From DASRAA01 sp963814165 (GTDB lineage Bacteria; Acidobacteriota; Terriglobia; Terriglobales; Acidobacteriaceae): a stretch of 64,000 nucleotides of DNA. The notes beneath the pieces were generated by a model. It was not told where the DNA came from. It saw only the letters and a list, made by a program, of their open reading frames with translations, and searched no databases. The stretch's first letter is position 1. The number at the start of each line of letters is the position of its first letter. The stretch spans positions 62,001 through 126,000 of the forward strand of contig CAWFBW010000011.1 of assembly GCA_963814165.1 (NCBI GenBank), in the 5' to 3' direction. Shown one piece after another: positions 17,575 through 26,603 of the stretch. Position numbers and translations under genes: made by a program.

Positions 17575-19062
17575 ATGTTCCCGCGTGAACCGTCGCGACA
17601 ACAACTGCCGGTATTGCGGTTGCGCCGCCTACGCATTCTGCACCTCCTTCGGCCGATCACACTTGCGTCCGTGGTTTTCATTTGTCTCGTCATCCCCGGG
17701 GTCGCGCAGAACTCCGACCTGGCCGCAAAACAGACGCTGATCCGACAATCGAAACTTGACGATGCCGACAGGCAGTTGCAGGCAATTCTGCAAAAGCAGC
17801 CATCCAGCACAAAGGCCCTGGTGTTGTTGGGGACTGTGCGCCGCCGACAGGGGAATTGGGTGGACGCAGAGGCGATGTTTCGACGCGCGACCGCCTCTAG
17901 TCCCCTATCACCGGACTCATGCGAGAACCTGGCGGACCTGCTGCGCGACGAGACGCGCTGGCTTGAGGCCGTGGCGCAATATGAAAGGTGTCGCAAGCTC
18001 GCCCCGAGGAACTTCAACATCGCAGCTGATCTAGCCCTCGCATATCAGAAGAACGGTGATTATTCGAAGTCGCTTTCTATCGTGAAGACGATTCCGCAGA
18101 TGAATCTGCCAGTCCGCCTGTTGCCCGTCATAGCCGCAGACTATGTCGCGCTCGGAGATTCTCAAAGCGCTGATGTCGTAATTGCTGACGTTCTGCGACA
18201 TGCTTCCTCGGATCCGGAGCTGGTGCCGGCGCTCGCCAACAGTTTTCTCGACCGCGGCATGACAAAAGTTGCGACAGACATGCTGCAACTGATGCGCGAT
18301 CACCAAAAGCTGACACCGTCGTTCCTCTCCGCCACGGCGAGAGCGCAGGCGGCTTCGGGCAACCGGCAGGAAGCCCGGCAAAGCATGGACCAGGCCATTC
18401 GCCTTGATCCAAAGTCCCAGGACACCTTGGTTGCAGCCGCCTCGTTGGCCATCCAGTGGGCTCAGTGGGACAAGGCTGCCGAGTTTCTGGATGCAGCGCT
18501 GGCCGCCGGGGCGCCGCGCAGCGACGTTCTGCAAAGCGTGGTCTTCGTCGAGATGCGCAAGAATGACTTGCAGACCGCCCACGCCGTAGCCCAGCGATGG
18601 TACACGCTGCGTCCTGAGGAAACCGCCAGCGCACTCGCGTTTGCGATCGTGCTGGTCGAAGGGAACCACTGGGGCGAAGCCAGGCCTTTACTCGAAAAGG
18701 TCCTTGCCCAGTCTCCGAATAACAAAGGTGCCCAACTCGCTATGGGAGTGGTGCAGTATAACGCTGGAGACCTTGTTTCTTCGAAGAAGTATCTGAGTGC
18801 TGCGGTCGGCGGTGGACCAGACGACGGGAACGCGCATTATTTTCTCGGGTTGATCGCCAAGCAGCAAGGTGACTATTCGGGAGCAATCGCCGAGATGGAG
18901 AAGTCAGTGGCCACCCAGCCGAAGAACCCCAGGGCTTTCGGCCAGCTCGGGCAGCTCTATCTGCAACAGAATGACCTCCCCAACGCGCGCTCCGCCTTGG
19001 AGAGAGCCGTCGACCAGGCTCCCGATGAACCGCAGAACCACTACGAACTGGCACGCGTCTAA
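17575..19062 (+). CDS. Exported TPR protein, probably truncated by an in-frame stop
   Basis: About 495 residues. A hydrophobic helix near residues 31-45 ends in VIPGVAQ (signal peptide or anchor), and the rest is a series of about twelve TPR units (for example AEAMFRRATASSPLSPDSCENLADLL, and KSVATQPKNPRAFGQLGQLYLQ near the end). The frame stops at TAA 19060-19062 inside a TPR helix (YELARV then stop). The same frame continues 36 more codons to TGA 19171-19173 with clearly TPR-like sequence (NKLNMKTEAEEQLRLHQKL), so the stop replaces what is probably a Tyr codon. GTG 17548 is an alternative start. It stands between the CRTAC1 genes and the LacI/receptor module and may serve either. Confidence 0.75.
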   Translation: MFPREPSRQQLPVLRLRRLRILHLLRPITLASVVFICLVIPGVAQNSDLAAKQTLIRQSKLDDADRQLQAILQKQPSSTKALVLLGTVRRRQGNWVDAEAMFRRATASSPLSPDSCENLADLLRDETRWLEAVAQYERCRKLAPRNFNIAADLALAYQKNGDYSKSLSIVKTIPQMNLPVRLLPVIAADYVALGDSQSADVVIADVLRHASSDPELVPALANSFLDRGMTKVATDMLQLMRDHQKLTPSFLSATARAQAASGNRQEARQSMDQAIRLDPKSQDTLVAAASLAIQWAQWDKAAEFLDAALAAGAPRSDVLQSVVFVEMRKNDLQTAHAVAQRWYTLRPEETASALAFAIVLVEGNHWGEARPLLEKVLAQSPNNKGAQLAMGVVQYNAGDLVSSKKYLSAAVGGGPDDGNAHYFLGLIAKQQGDYSGAIAEMEKSVATQPKNPRAFGQLGQLYLQQNDLPNARSALERAVDQAPDEPQNHYELARV

Positions 19063-19201
19063 AACAAGCTGAACATGAAGACGGAAGCCGAAGAACAACT
19101 TCGGTTGCACCAGAAGCTGCGCCCGCAACGGCCGCAGTCACCCCAGGGTGAATCGGTCCCGCATCAACTGTGACCGTCGCAGACGATCAAAATAACCCGT
19201 A

Positions 19202-19216
19202 GTCAATGACATAAAT
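19202..19216 (+). promoter_or_regulatory. 15-base motif shared with the receptor promoter
   Basis: GTCAATGACATAAAT here matches GTCAATAACATAAAT at 20559-20573 in 14 of 15 positions. The two copies flank the lacI-type gene, this one just beyond its 3' end. A common protein-binding site, such as a LacI-family operator, is possible, but the motif is not a clear dyad. Confidence 0.35.
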
Positions 19217-19324
19217 AGCAATATGTTCATAACGGGAAGTTTGAAATCGTTTGCTTTTGGTCGAATATGCGTATGATGAGGAACATTCATCGGGCGGGAG
19301 GAGTGCGGATCAACGATGTTGCAA

Positions 19325-20371
19325 CTAGCCGACAGAAGAGTTCGCGACGGGTCCGGTAGATTCGCGCACAACTAGTTCCGGCTTAACCAGAATGCCGGCC
19401 GTGTGTCCGTCGCGACCTTCAAGGCGGTCGACGAGCGCCTCGGCGGCCATCGAGCCAATCTTCCGCATCGGCTGGCGAACCGTGGTGAGGCTCGGAACGT
19501 GGTAGGCCGCTTCGCGAATGTCATCGAATCCAACCACGGAAATGTCCTCGGGTACGCGGAGGCCTCTCTCCTTGATGGCGCGAATCGCGCCCACCGCCGA
19601 AATGTCGTTGTAGACGATCAAGGCCGTGAAGGGAATCTTTCTCGCCAACAGTTCCTTGGCGGTTTCGTATCCGGTTTGCGGAGACGGATCGTCTGCCGGC
19701 ATCTGAATAGTCAACTCCGTCCGCAGTTCCACCCTAAGCCTTTCGGCAGCGTCCGCCAGTCCCTCCCATCGGGACTGGGTGTCGATACTCAGCGGCTGTC
19801 CCTTTATCACGGCAATCTCGTGGTGCCCCAACTCGAGCAGGTGCCCGAGAACCATGTCGGCCGCCGCCGCGTGGTCCAATGTAATGTTGGTCACTCCCTC
19901 CAAGTGGCGATGGCCGGAAACGGCGATCGTTGGCAGCGAAGGGACCGCTGTCAAAGTCGTGTCAATGGTGATGAAGCCTTCCGAGCCGCGGTTTTTCAGG
20001 ATGTCGGAGTACTGCAGCAACATGTGCTCATTGTGGTGGTGCACTACCGTGACAAAGAAATACTTCCTGTCGGTCAGGACCTCTTCAATGCCGCTGATTA
20101 CGACGCTTCCGTAGGCATCGCCGATCTCGGCGCAGAGCACTCCTACCGTGTAGGTTCGCTTCTTGCGCAGCGTGCGGGCAAAGAAATTCGGGTGGTAGTT
20201 GAGCTCCTGCGCGGCGGCAAAAATGCGGTCCTTCGTATGCTGGGGAATGGCTCGGGCGTAGGGGGAGTTGTTCAGTACCGCCGAAACGGTTCCCTTAGTC
20301 AATCCCAGGTGTTTGGCAAGATCCTTGAGGGTCGTTCCGGTTTGGCTCGTCGATTTGGGGCCGTCGGTCAT
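19325..20371 (-). CDS. LacI/GalR-family transcriptional regulator
   Basis: About 348 residues. The N-terminal helix-turn-helix is at residues 13-40 (TLKDLAKHLGLTKGTVSAVLNN, hinge-side sequence RTLRKKRTYTVGVL), followed by a periplasmic-binding-protein-like sugar-sensing domain (GHHEIAVIKG, ALIVYNDISAVGAIRAIKERG, ISVVGFDDI, LTTVRQP). It should bind DNA as a dimer and release or bind on a sugar signal. ATG 20371 is chosen because it directly precedes the HTH; the upstream frame is not family-like. The gene is divergent from the Oar-like receptor, with 376 bases between them that hold operator candidates, so the receptor and possibly the glycan genes downstream are the likely targets. The ligand is unknown. 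Confidence 0.92.
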   Translation of the reverse strand: MTDGPKSTSQTGTTLKDLAKHLGLTKGTVSAVLNNSPYARAIPQHTKDRIFAAAQELNYHPNFFARTLRKKRTYTVGVLCAEIGDAYGSVVISGIEEVLTDRKYFFVTVVHHHNEHMLLQYSDILKNRGSEGFITIDTTLTAVPSLPTIAVSGHRHLEGVTNITLDHAAAADMVLGHLLELGHHEIAVIKGQPLSIDTQSRWEGLADAAERLRVELRTELTIQMPADDPSPQTGYETAKELLARKIPFTALIVYNDISAVGAIRAIKERGLRVPEDISVVGFDDIREAAYHVPSLTTVRQPMRKIGSMAAEALVDRLEGRDGHTAGILVKPELVVRESTGPVANSSVG

Positions 20372-20471
20372 GCTGCCTGGGGGAGCACCTTGAATGTAAC
20401 CACGAGACTGGGGTCTGCGCAACAGCTATTCGCCGTTTCGGAGCACTTTGGTAGTGGAATCGGTGAATCTG

Positions 20472-20484
20472 TCCCAAAATGGGA
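20472..20484. promoter_or_regulatory. Short perfect dyad upstream of lacI-type gene
   Basis: TCCCA-AAA-TGGGA is a perfect 5-base dyad about 100 bases upstream of the regulator start, in the divergent promoter region. It may be an operator for self-control. It is short, so chance is possible. Confidence 0.3.
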
Positions 20485-20543
20485 ATAATCGTCGCAAAAT
20501 CGGTGCGGTAGGGCAATTTTGTTAAAAAATGTTGTTTTTCCTG

Positions 20544-20573
20544 TTGACAGCGGTATGGGTCAATAACATAAAT
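20544..20573 (+). promoter_or_regulatory. Promoter of the Oar-like receptor gene with operator candidate
   Basis: Perfect -35 TTGACA (20544-20549), a 17-base spacer and -10 CATAAA (20567-20572, four of six consensus matches). The 15-base motif shared with 19202-19216 covers 20559-20573 and therefore overlaps the -10, the position expected for a repressor site. Confidence 0.55.
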
Positions 20574-20599
20574 TTACTAGTCGCGGGGTTGTAAAGAAA

Positions 20600-20629
20600 A
20601 TCGGTTCTCTTGTTGTCTAGAGAACCGAT
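20600..20629 (+). repeat. Perfect inverted repeat in the receptor leader
   Basis: ATCGGTTCTC and GAGAACCGAT form a 10-base perfect stem around a 10-base loop, about 20 bases after the expected transcription start and 118 bases before ATG 20748. It could be an RNA hairpin controlling the leader or a protein operator. No T-tract follows, so it is not a standard terminator. Confidence 0.55.
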
Positions 20630-20747
20630 ATTGCAGAGTAAGATTTGACCGAGTTTTTTGCATCACGCGTTTGCTGTAACGTGTGCGGCACAGTCTGGCG
20701 CCGTACGCTTGTATTTCGTAGCACAATCTGTTTCTGGTGGGGGGCAT

Positions 20748-23700
20748 ATGAATCGATTTGGTAGAACTCCGAGTAAAAAATCTTACGCGTCCGCTGCGGG
20801 CAGCCTTTTCGCAGGACAATGTCGCTGGGCGCTTCAGCTTTCGTTGTTGCTGCTTCTCCTGGGATTCGCCGTTCCCCAGGCATTTGCTCAGCAAGGAACG
20901 ATTGTCGGCACGGTATTTGATCCCTCCGGCGCCCTCGTTCCTAATGCCAAGATCACGGTTACAAGCGTCGAGACTGCTACCGTTCGTCAATACGTGACCA
21001 ACAATGACGGTAGTTACATCGCGTCTAATCTTCCCGTCGGCCATTACAACATGTTGGTCGAGGTCGCCGGGTTTAAACGTGTTGAGCAGAATAACATCGT
21101 ACTTGACGTGGGCGCCCGGGACCGCTACGACTTCAGACTGCAAGTCGGTACGACTTCGGAACAAGTCACCGTAGAAGGGACCGCCGTTGGCGTCCAAACC
21201 GATTCCGGCGAAGTTAGCCAGGTCATCACCGGAAAACAAGTCGAGGGACTCGCCACAAACGGTCGCAGCATCTATACGCTTATCAATCAAACTACGGGTG
21301 CGTCCAGCCTCCAGGACGACTTCCAGACTCCAACGCCGGTCGGCGGAAACGCCAACGTCAGCTTCAACGGCCAGCGAATGGGGCACAACATTTACTTGCT
21401 CGATGGCGGTGAGGCCTTGGATCGCGGCGGTTCTGGAACGTTCGCCGTAATGCCTTCGCTCGAATCGATCTCCGAATTTCGCGCGTTAACTTCCAATTAC
21501 AGTGCCGACTACGGCCTGTCCTCCGCAGCTACCTTGAGCACCGTGATCAAGTCGGGAACCACGACCTTTCATGCGTCTGCTTGGGAGTACAACCGTAACG
21601 ATGCGTTTGATGCTCGTAACTACTTCAACCCTGCTCCCAACCCGGTGGCCAAGCTGAATTTCAACACGTTTGGCTTTAATGTGGGAGGGCAGGTGCCGTG
21701 GGGCAAGTCGCATCCAACATTCTTCTTCTACAACATGGAATGGCGCAAGCTGCGCCAGGGCGGCAACTATAATCAGCAGGTGCCGCTGCCCAGCACCTAT
21801 GGCGGGAATTTTGGCGCCACAGCCATCAACGTCCCAGATGTGGCCCATGTCACGCCGTCGGTCCTGTTCGCCGGCTGCGGCGGGACCGCTCCGGCGGGAA
21901 TCGTACAGGGACAGCCGTTCCCCGGTAACGTCATACCGTCATGTATGTTGAATGCAAACGCACAGTCGCTTCTCGGTGCCGGCATTTTCCCTGCGCCAAC
22001 CAATGGCAAGCAGTTCCAGGGATCTCCCAGCACACCGACCGACGTGCGAGAGGAGATCGTACGTATCGACCACCAATTCAACAGCAAGAACATGATCTTT
22101 GGGCACTATGTCGCGGAACAGATCGCGCAGGGATTCGGAACCACGATGTGGAGCGGTGACAACGTTCCCACGGTGGGTAACACCTTCGGCAACCCGTCGT
22201 ACAGCGCGGTTGTCACGTGGACAAAAACAATCAGCCCCACGCTGCTGAACGAACTCACTTTCAATTACAGCGGCAACCGCATCAACATCACACCGGTGGG
22301 GATTTATCAGGCGCCGTCGGGATTCACCTTCAACCGAATCTACACCGGCCCGAACGACCTGAATCGCATACCCTCGATCCAACTCAGCGGCGGTACGGGC
22401 ACGAACTACACCTCGAACTGGGTTCCCTGGAACAACGGTTACAACGCGTATCAAGTCCAAGACGCGGTTTCATGGAGCAAAGGCGCCCACCAGTTGAGGA
22501 TGGGTGGCAGTTGGCAGACGTATCGGAAGTATCAGGACCTGTTCGCTCCCACCCAAGGAGCGTTCACCTTCAACGGTTCCTACACGGGCAACGACTTTGC
22601 AGACTACCTGCTCGGTCTTTCCAACAGCTACAACGAAAACGCCCTGCAAGACAGCCAAAACTGGAACGCCAATTCGTATGCTCTCTACATCCAGGACACT
22701 TGGCGCACCACCCGTAGGCTGACGCTGAACCTCGGGCTACGGTGGGATGGAATTCCGCACACCGTTAACCCACAAGGGCAAGTGTCGAACTTCTATCCGA
22801 ACCTGTACGCCGCTGGCAGCGCGCCTACCTGGATCACCCCCGGGGTTACCATCAGCCCGGCGAGTGCGGGGCTCGGTACCAGTCCGCTCCCAGCCCTGGC
22901 GGGGTATCAGTTCTATACGAACGGTCTCGGCATCGCCGGCCAGAACGGAATCCCCCAGGGTCTGGTCGACAATCACTGGGCCATTTTCGGTCCGCGTCTT
23001 GGCTTCGCTTATGACATTTTCGGCGATGGAAAAACCGTGCTGCGCGGCGGATTCGGAATAATGTATGAACGCGTTCAGGGCAACGACATGTACAATGCCG
23101 GTCCGAACCAGCCGTTCAGCGCTGGTGTCACTCAAAACAATGTGTCACTGTCAAATCCCAAGACGAACCTCCCAACGGGAGCTACCCTGGTGGTGCCGCC
23201 CCTGCCGATTCTGGTCGGAAACATCACCGGTCTGGCCTCCAACAACTACAAGCCGCCGTACGTGTACCAGTACAGCTTCGGTATCCAGCGGTCGGTTACG
23301 AACAGAACGGTATTCAACCTCACGTATGTCGGCAGCCTGAACCGGCATCAGAATGATTATCAGGAGATCGATCTTCCGGCTTACAATTTGCTGCCTGCTC
23401 TGACCGCTAGCAACAGTTCGACCCTGTACAACGTGGCTGTTCCCTATCAGGGATACCACTCACTAAGAATGGGTATGAACCAGGCGAGCGGCAGCTACAA
23501 TTCGCTTCAGACGAGCTTTAGCGGACAGGTGAGCAACGACCTGCAGTTGAACGCCGGCTATACCTGGTCGAAGGCCATTGATTCGGTCCAGGGCACCGGC
23601 AGCGGCAACGACCTGGCCAACGTGTCGAATTCCTACGTCGGATGGAGGTACGATCTGGGGCCTTCGCTCTTCGACCGCACCAACATCTTCTTTGTCAATT

Positions 23701-24236
23701 TTGTGTACAGCATCCCGGTGTTCCGGAACTCCGACAATCGCGCATTGAAGACGATTGCCGGCGGCTGGCAGATTTCGGGCATCATTCAGGCCACGTCGGG
23801 AGCGCCGATGAACGTCACAACCAGCGGTACCACCAATGGAGTTGCAAGCGTTTGCAACGTTGTTCCTAACTGTACCAACCGACCTGATGTAATCGGAGCG
23901 ATTACCTACCCGCACACGGTCAGCCAGTGGTTCAGCACCAGTTCCTTCGCGGCTCCCGCGGCAGGCACTTGGGGCAATCTGGGCAACAACGCCATACGTG
24001 GCCCCGGTCGTGACAATTGGAATGTGTCGCTGTTCAAAGCTTTCGTGTTCAGCGAAAAGCGCGGGAGCCAATTCCAGTTCCGCGCCGACTTTTTCAACAT
24101 CTGGAACCACACCCAATTCAAAGGTTCGGTTCAGACCGGTGGAATCGGTACGCAGCTGGGCGGATCTAACTTCGGCGTAATCACCGCAGCTTACGATCCG
24201 AGAACCATCCAACTTGGAGCGAAGCTAGTCTTCTAG
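20748..24236 (+). CDS. Oar-like TonB-dependent outer-membrane receptor
   Basis: 1162 residues. After a basic N-terminus a signal peptide (about residues 25-46, ending AFAQQ) leads into a carboxypeptidase-regulatory-like domain (GTIVGTVFDPSGALVPNAKITVT, residues about 47-130). Then comes a plug domain (LPVGHYNMLVEVAGF and EQVTVEG before it, QVEGLATNGRSIYTLINQTTGAS) and a long beta-barrel with aromatic-rich strands, ending LGAKLVF as expected for BamA targeting. This is the Oar-like receptor class expanded in Acidobacteriota, which imports large substrates across the outer membrane with TonB energy. ATG 20748 is preferred over upstream ATG 20658 because a G-rich ribosome site precedes it and the signal peptide fits. 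It is divergent from the LacI-type gene and followed by a strong terminator. The substrate, presumably a carbohydrate, is an inference from context. Confidence 0.9.
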   Translation: MNRFGRTPSKKSYASAAGSLFAGQCRWALQLSLLLLLLGFAVPQAFAQQGTIVGTVFDPSGALVPNAKITVTSVETATVRQYVTNNDGSYIASNLPVGHYNMLVEVAGFKRVEQNNIVLDVGARDRYDFRLQVGTTSEQVTVEGTAVGVQTDSGEVSQVITGKQVEGLATNGRSIYTLINQTTGASSLQDDFQTPTPVGGNANVSFNGQRMGHNIYLLDGGEALDRGGSGTFAVMPSLESISEFRALTSNYSADYGLSSAATLSTVIKSGTTTFHASAWEYNRNDAFDARNYFNPAPNPVAKLNFNTFGFNVGGQVPWGKSHPTFFFYNMEWRKLRQGGNYNQQVPLPSTYGGNFGATAINVPDVAHVTPSVLFAGCGGTAPAGIVQGQPFPGNVIPSCMLNANAQSLLGAGIFPAPTNGKQFQGSPSTPTDVREEIVRIDHQFNSKNMIFGHYVAEQIAQGFGTTMWSGDNVPTVGNTFGNPSYSAVVTWTKTISPTLLNELTFNYSGNRINITPVGIYQAPSGFTFNRIYTGPNDLNRIPSIQLSGGTGTNYTSNWVPWNNGYNAYQVQDAVSWSKGAHQLRMGGSWQTYRKYQDLFAPTQGAFTFNGSYTGNDFADYLLGLSNSYNENALQDSQNWNANSYALYIQDTWRTTRRLTLNLGLRWDGIPHTVNPQGQVSNFYPNLYAAGSAPTWITPGVTISPASAGLGTSPLPALAGYQFYTNGLGIAGQNGIPQGLVDNHWAIFGPRLGFAYDIFGDGKTVLRGGFGIMYERVQGNDMYNAGPNQPFSAGVTQNNVSLSNPKTNLPTGATLVVPPLPILVGNITGLASNNYKPPYVYQYSFGIQRSVTNRTVFNLTYVGSLNRHQNDYQEIDLPAYNLLPALTASNSSTLYNVAVPYQGYHSLRMGMNQASGSYNSLQTSFSGQVSNDLQLNAGYTWSKAIDSVQGTGSGNDLANVSNSYVGWRYDLGPSLFDRTNIFFVNFVYSIPVFRNSDNRALKTIAGGWQISGIIQATSGAPMNVTTSGTTNGVASVCNVVPNCTNRPDVIGAITYPHTVSQWFSTSSFAAPAAGTWGNLGNNAIRGPGRDNWNVSLFKAFVFSEKRGSQFQFRADFFNIWNHTQFKGSVQTGGIGTQLGGSNFGVITAAYDPRTIQLGAKLVF

Positions 24237-24260
24237 CCGCCCCGTTAATGCGGTCTAGGG

Positions 24261-24300
24261 CCCCGTTTGCATCTCCCACCAGTATGCAAACGGGGTTTTT
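24261..24300 (+). terminator. Rho-independent terminator after the receptor gene
   Basis: CCCCGTTTGCAT (24261-24272) pairs perfectly with ATGCAAACGGGG (24284-24295) across an 11-base loop and is followed by TTTTT. It lies 24 bases after the receptor stop codon. Confidence 0.9.
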
Positions 24301-24351
24301 GTTGTTGCGCTCAGCCTTTGCTAGCATAAGATTCAGCGTAGTGCTTGCGGC

Positions 24352-25426
24352 ATGTCTACCCACTGGTTGTCAAAGCTCACCGTTATCATTCTCGCGCTGC
24401 TTGCGACTTCCTGGGCACAATCGAACACGCCGGCCGCCGCCGTTGCGCTTGAGCAGAAAGGCGAGTTGCCACAGGCTGCACAAGCCTGGCGCTCATTTAT
24501 CGCCGCACATCCGCGGGACGCAGGTGCATACGCAAGTCTTGGTGTGGTGCTGGCGAAACAGCAGAAATATCCCGAGGCCGTCGCGGCCTACAAGAAAGCG
24601 CTTTCGCTGGATCCGAGGCTGCCCGGCATTGAAATGAACCTGGGACTGGCCGAGTTCAAGCAAGGTCATTTTCACGCCGCAATTGCGCCGTTGAAGGCCG
24701 TAGCGGCGAGGGACGCCGGCAACTTCCAGGCACATACGCTTCTTGGACTGAGTTACTACGGTGACAAGCAATATGCACAGGCAATCGAATCTCTGAAGGC
24801 GGCGGTGCAAGTAGATCCCGCCAATGTCGAGTTGCGGCAGATCCTGGCCCAAAGCTGTCTGTGGGCCGGCCAGTACCAATGTGCGCTGGATGGCTTTCGC
24901 CAAATTCTAATGACGCAGCCAAACCGGTGACTACGACGATGCTCTGAAGGTGTACCAGAAGGTCATCCAGCAAGACCCGACGCTGCCGCGGGCGCATTAT
25001 TACGCGGGCGACATGCTAATCAAGCTGGGACGGCCGGACGAGGCGATTGCGCAGTTTGAGCAGGAGATGAAGATTACGCCGGACGATCCGAATGTGCAAT
25101 ATCACTTCGCGTATGCGCTGCTGCAGACCTCACGCAAAGATGAGGCCCTGGCCCTGCTGCGGACCATTACCGCGGAGCATCCCGACAATGCCCAGGCGCA
25201 ATACCAACTGGGCAAGACCCTGCTCGATGCCGGTGAGTATCAGCAGGCGATCGAACACCTCGAGGCGGCGGTCAAGTACGATCCCAGCCACGACTACGTC
25301 CACTACCAGTTGCAGGCGGCCTATCGCAAGGTCGGACGCACCGCCGACGCCGACCGAGAACTCGCTGTCTACAAGCAAATCAAAGAGCAAGCTCGCGACA
25401 AGGGCAACCCGCAGCCGAAGCAGTAG
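24352..25426 (+). pseudogene. Exported TPR protein, broken by a short deletion or frameshift
   Basis: The first part (24352-24930, 192 residues) has a signal peptide ending LATSWAQ and about five TPR units. It stops soon after QILMTQPNR. The next frame continues the TPR series without an obvious start (GDYDDALKVYQKVIQQDPTLPRAHYYAGD) to TAG 25426 with four more units. Between PNR and GDYDDAL about 17 residues of a TPR repeat seem to be missing, so a deletion of about 50 bases plus frame change near 24925-24935 is the simplest reading. Together the parts would make a protein of about 375 residues. No strong ribosome site precedes ATG 24352. The function would be protein binding in the periplasm. 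Confidence 0.7.
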
Positions 25427-25432
25427 CGGATG

Positions 25433-26476
25433 TTATTGCCGCCACGGAAGAACGCGGCCGGTGCGGCTGCTCTCGGCCGCTAATTCCAGCGCCCGCATTA
25501 CCCGCAACGCCTGTTTGGGAGTCACGGCGAGTTCAGCGAGGCCTAAAATCGCGTCGCGGACGTTTTCGTAGTACTTGCGGTAGTCGCCGGGTTCGGTCGG
25601 GCATTTGTCGGCCACCAAATCGCCCCCCTGTGCCCTCAGGAGCGTCCCCCAGTGTTCAGGGGTCTCGTGGCCCCAGAATTCTCCTTCAGGCCGTTCTCCG
25701 CGCTTCAGGGCGTCTTCCTGAGGGTCTAGACCATACTTCAGATAGCCGCCCTGAGTGCCGTGGAGGACAAACCGTGGGGTGTGGGTGCTGACCATCATGC
25801 CGGCGCGCAACAGGGCACGGGAGTAGGGATAGTGGAGTACGACATCGAAGGCGTCATCCACGAAGGCGCCTTCACGCTCGATGCGAACGTCGGCTCCCAG
25901 GGCCGCAGGTTCGCCGAAGAGCACCAGCGCCTGGTCAATGAGGTGCGGGCCCAAATCGAAGAGCACACCGCTGCCGGGCTCTGGGCGCTCGCGCCATGCA
26001 CCCTGCTTCAAATGCGGGCGAAAGCGGTCGAAGTGAGACTCGAAAAGCACCACGCGCCCAAACTGGCCTTGGCGGACTAGTCGCTGCAGGGTGAGGAAGT
26101 CGCCGTCCCAGCGACGGTTTTGATAGACGGAGAGCGTCCGCTTGTGGTCTTCGGCGATCGCCCCCAGTTCGGCGGCTTCAGCGTGCGTCGTAGCAAAGGG
26201 CTTGTCTATAACAACGTCGCGACCTGCCAGCAGGCACTGTTTGGCCAGCCCGAAGTGCGATGGATTCGGAGTGGCGATAACGACCAGCCGGATTGAGCTG
26301 AGCGCCAGCAACTCGTCAAGGCTTCGGACAATCGCAGCCTCAGGGTAAGCCTGCGCGGCCTCATCACCCGCGCGTTGCACGATCGCAGCCAGGCGCAATC
26401 CTTCCACCGCAGAAATCACTGGCGCGTGAAAAGTGCGTCCTGCAAATCCGAATCCAACCAAGCCTACATCGATCAT
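25433..26476 (-). CDS. Gfo/Idh/MocA-family NAD(P)-dependent oxidoreductase
   Basis: 347 residues. The N-terminal Rossmann fold begins MIDVGLVGFGFAGRTFH (the GxGxxG-like nucleotide loop), then VIATPNPSHF and VVIDKPFATTHAEA, the family's Lys-Pro catalytic-site motif. The C-terminal substrate domain holds LFDLGPHLIDQAL, with the conserved His. Such enzymes oxidise or epimerise sugars and inositols; this sequence resembles the YdgJ/scyllo-inositol dehydrogenase branch. It is divergent from the GH5 gene and belongs to the carbohydrate cluster, where it could process a released sugar. It is cytoplasmic. The exact substrate is not readable. Confidence 0.9.
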   Translation of the reverse strand: MIDVGLVGFGFAGRTFHAPVISAVEGLRLAAIVQRAGDEAAQAYPEAAIVRSLDELLALSSIRLVVIATPNPSHFGLAKQCLLAGRDVVIDKPFATTHAEAAELGAIAEDHKRTLSVYQNRRWDGDFLTLQRLVRQGQFGRVVLFESHFDRFRPHLKQGAWRERPEPGSGVLFDLGPHLIDQALVLFGEPAALGADVRIEREGAFVDDAFDVVLHYPYSRALLRAGMMVSTHTPRFVLHGTQGGYLKYGLDPQEDALKRGERPEGEFWGHETPEHWGTLLRAQGGDLVADKCPTEPGDYRKYYENVRDAILGLAELAVTPKQALRVMRALELAAESSRTGRVLPWRQ

Positions 26477-26603
26477 GGTTCTTCAGCACCGCTTCCTCAG
26501 AGTTTGCAGTCCAGTGTACTGGAGCTTGTGAAGTCAGGACTGACGACTTGATACCATTCCAGTTGAACCTCAGTACTTCCACGTCTCTGTATGCGAGGTA
26601 ACC

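Noticed and set aside
19303..19356. Short GTG frame whose translation begins like a LacI N-terminus (RINDVA)
   Set aside because: Only 18 codons, overlaps the 3' end of the real LacI-type gene on the other strand, and has no proper ribosome-site spacing. Chance similarity is likely.
19403..20488. Plus-strand reading frame of 361 codons opposite the LacI-type gene
   Set aside because: Antisense to a clear LacI protein and without motifs or ribosome site.
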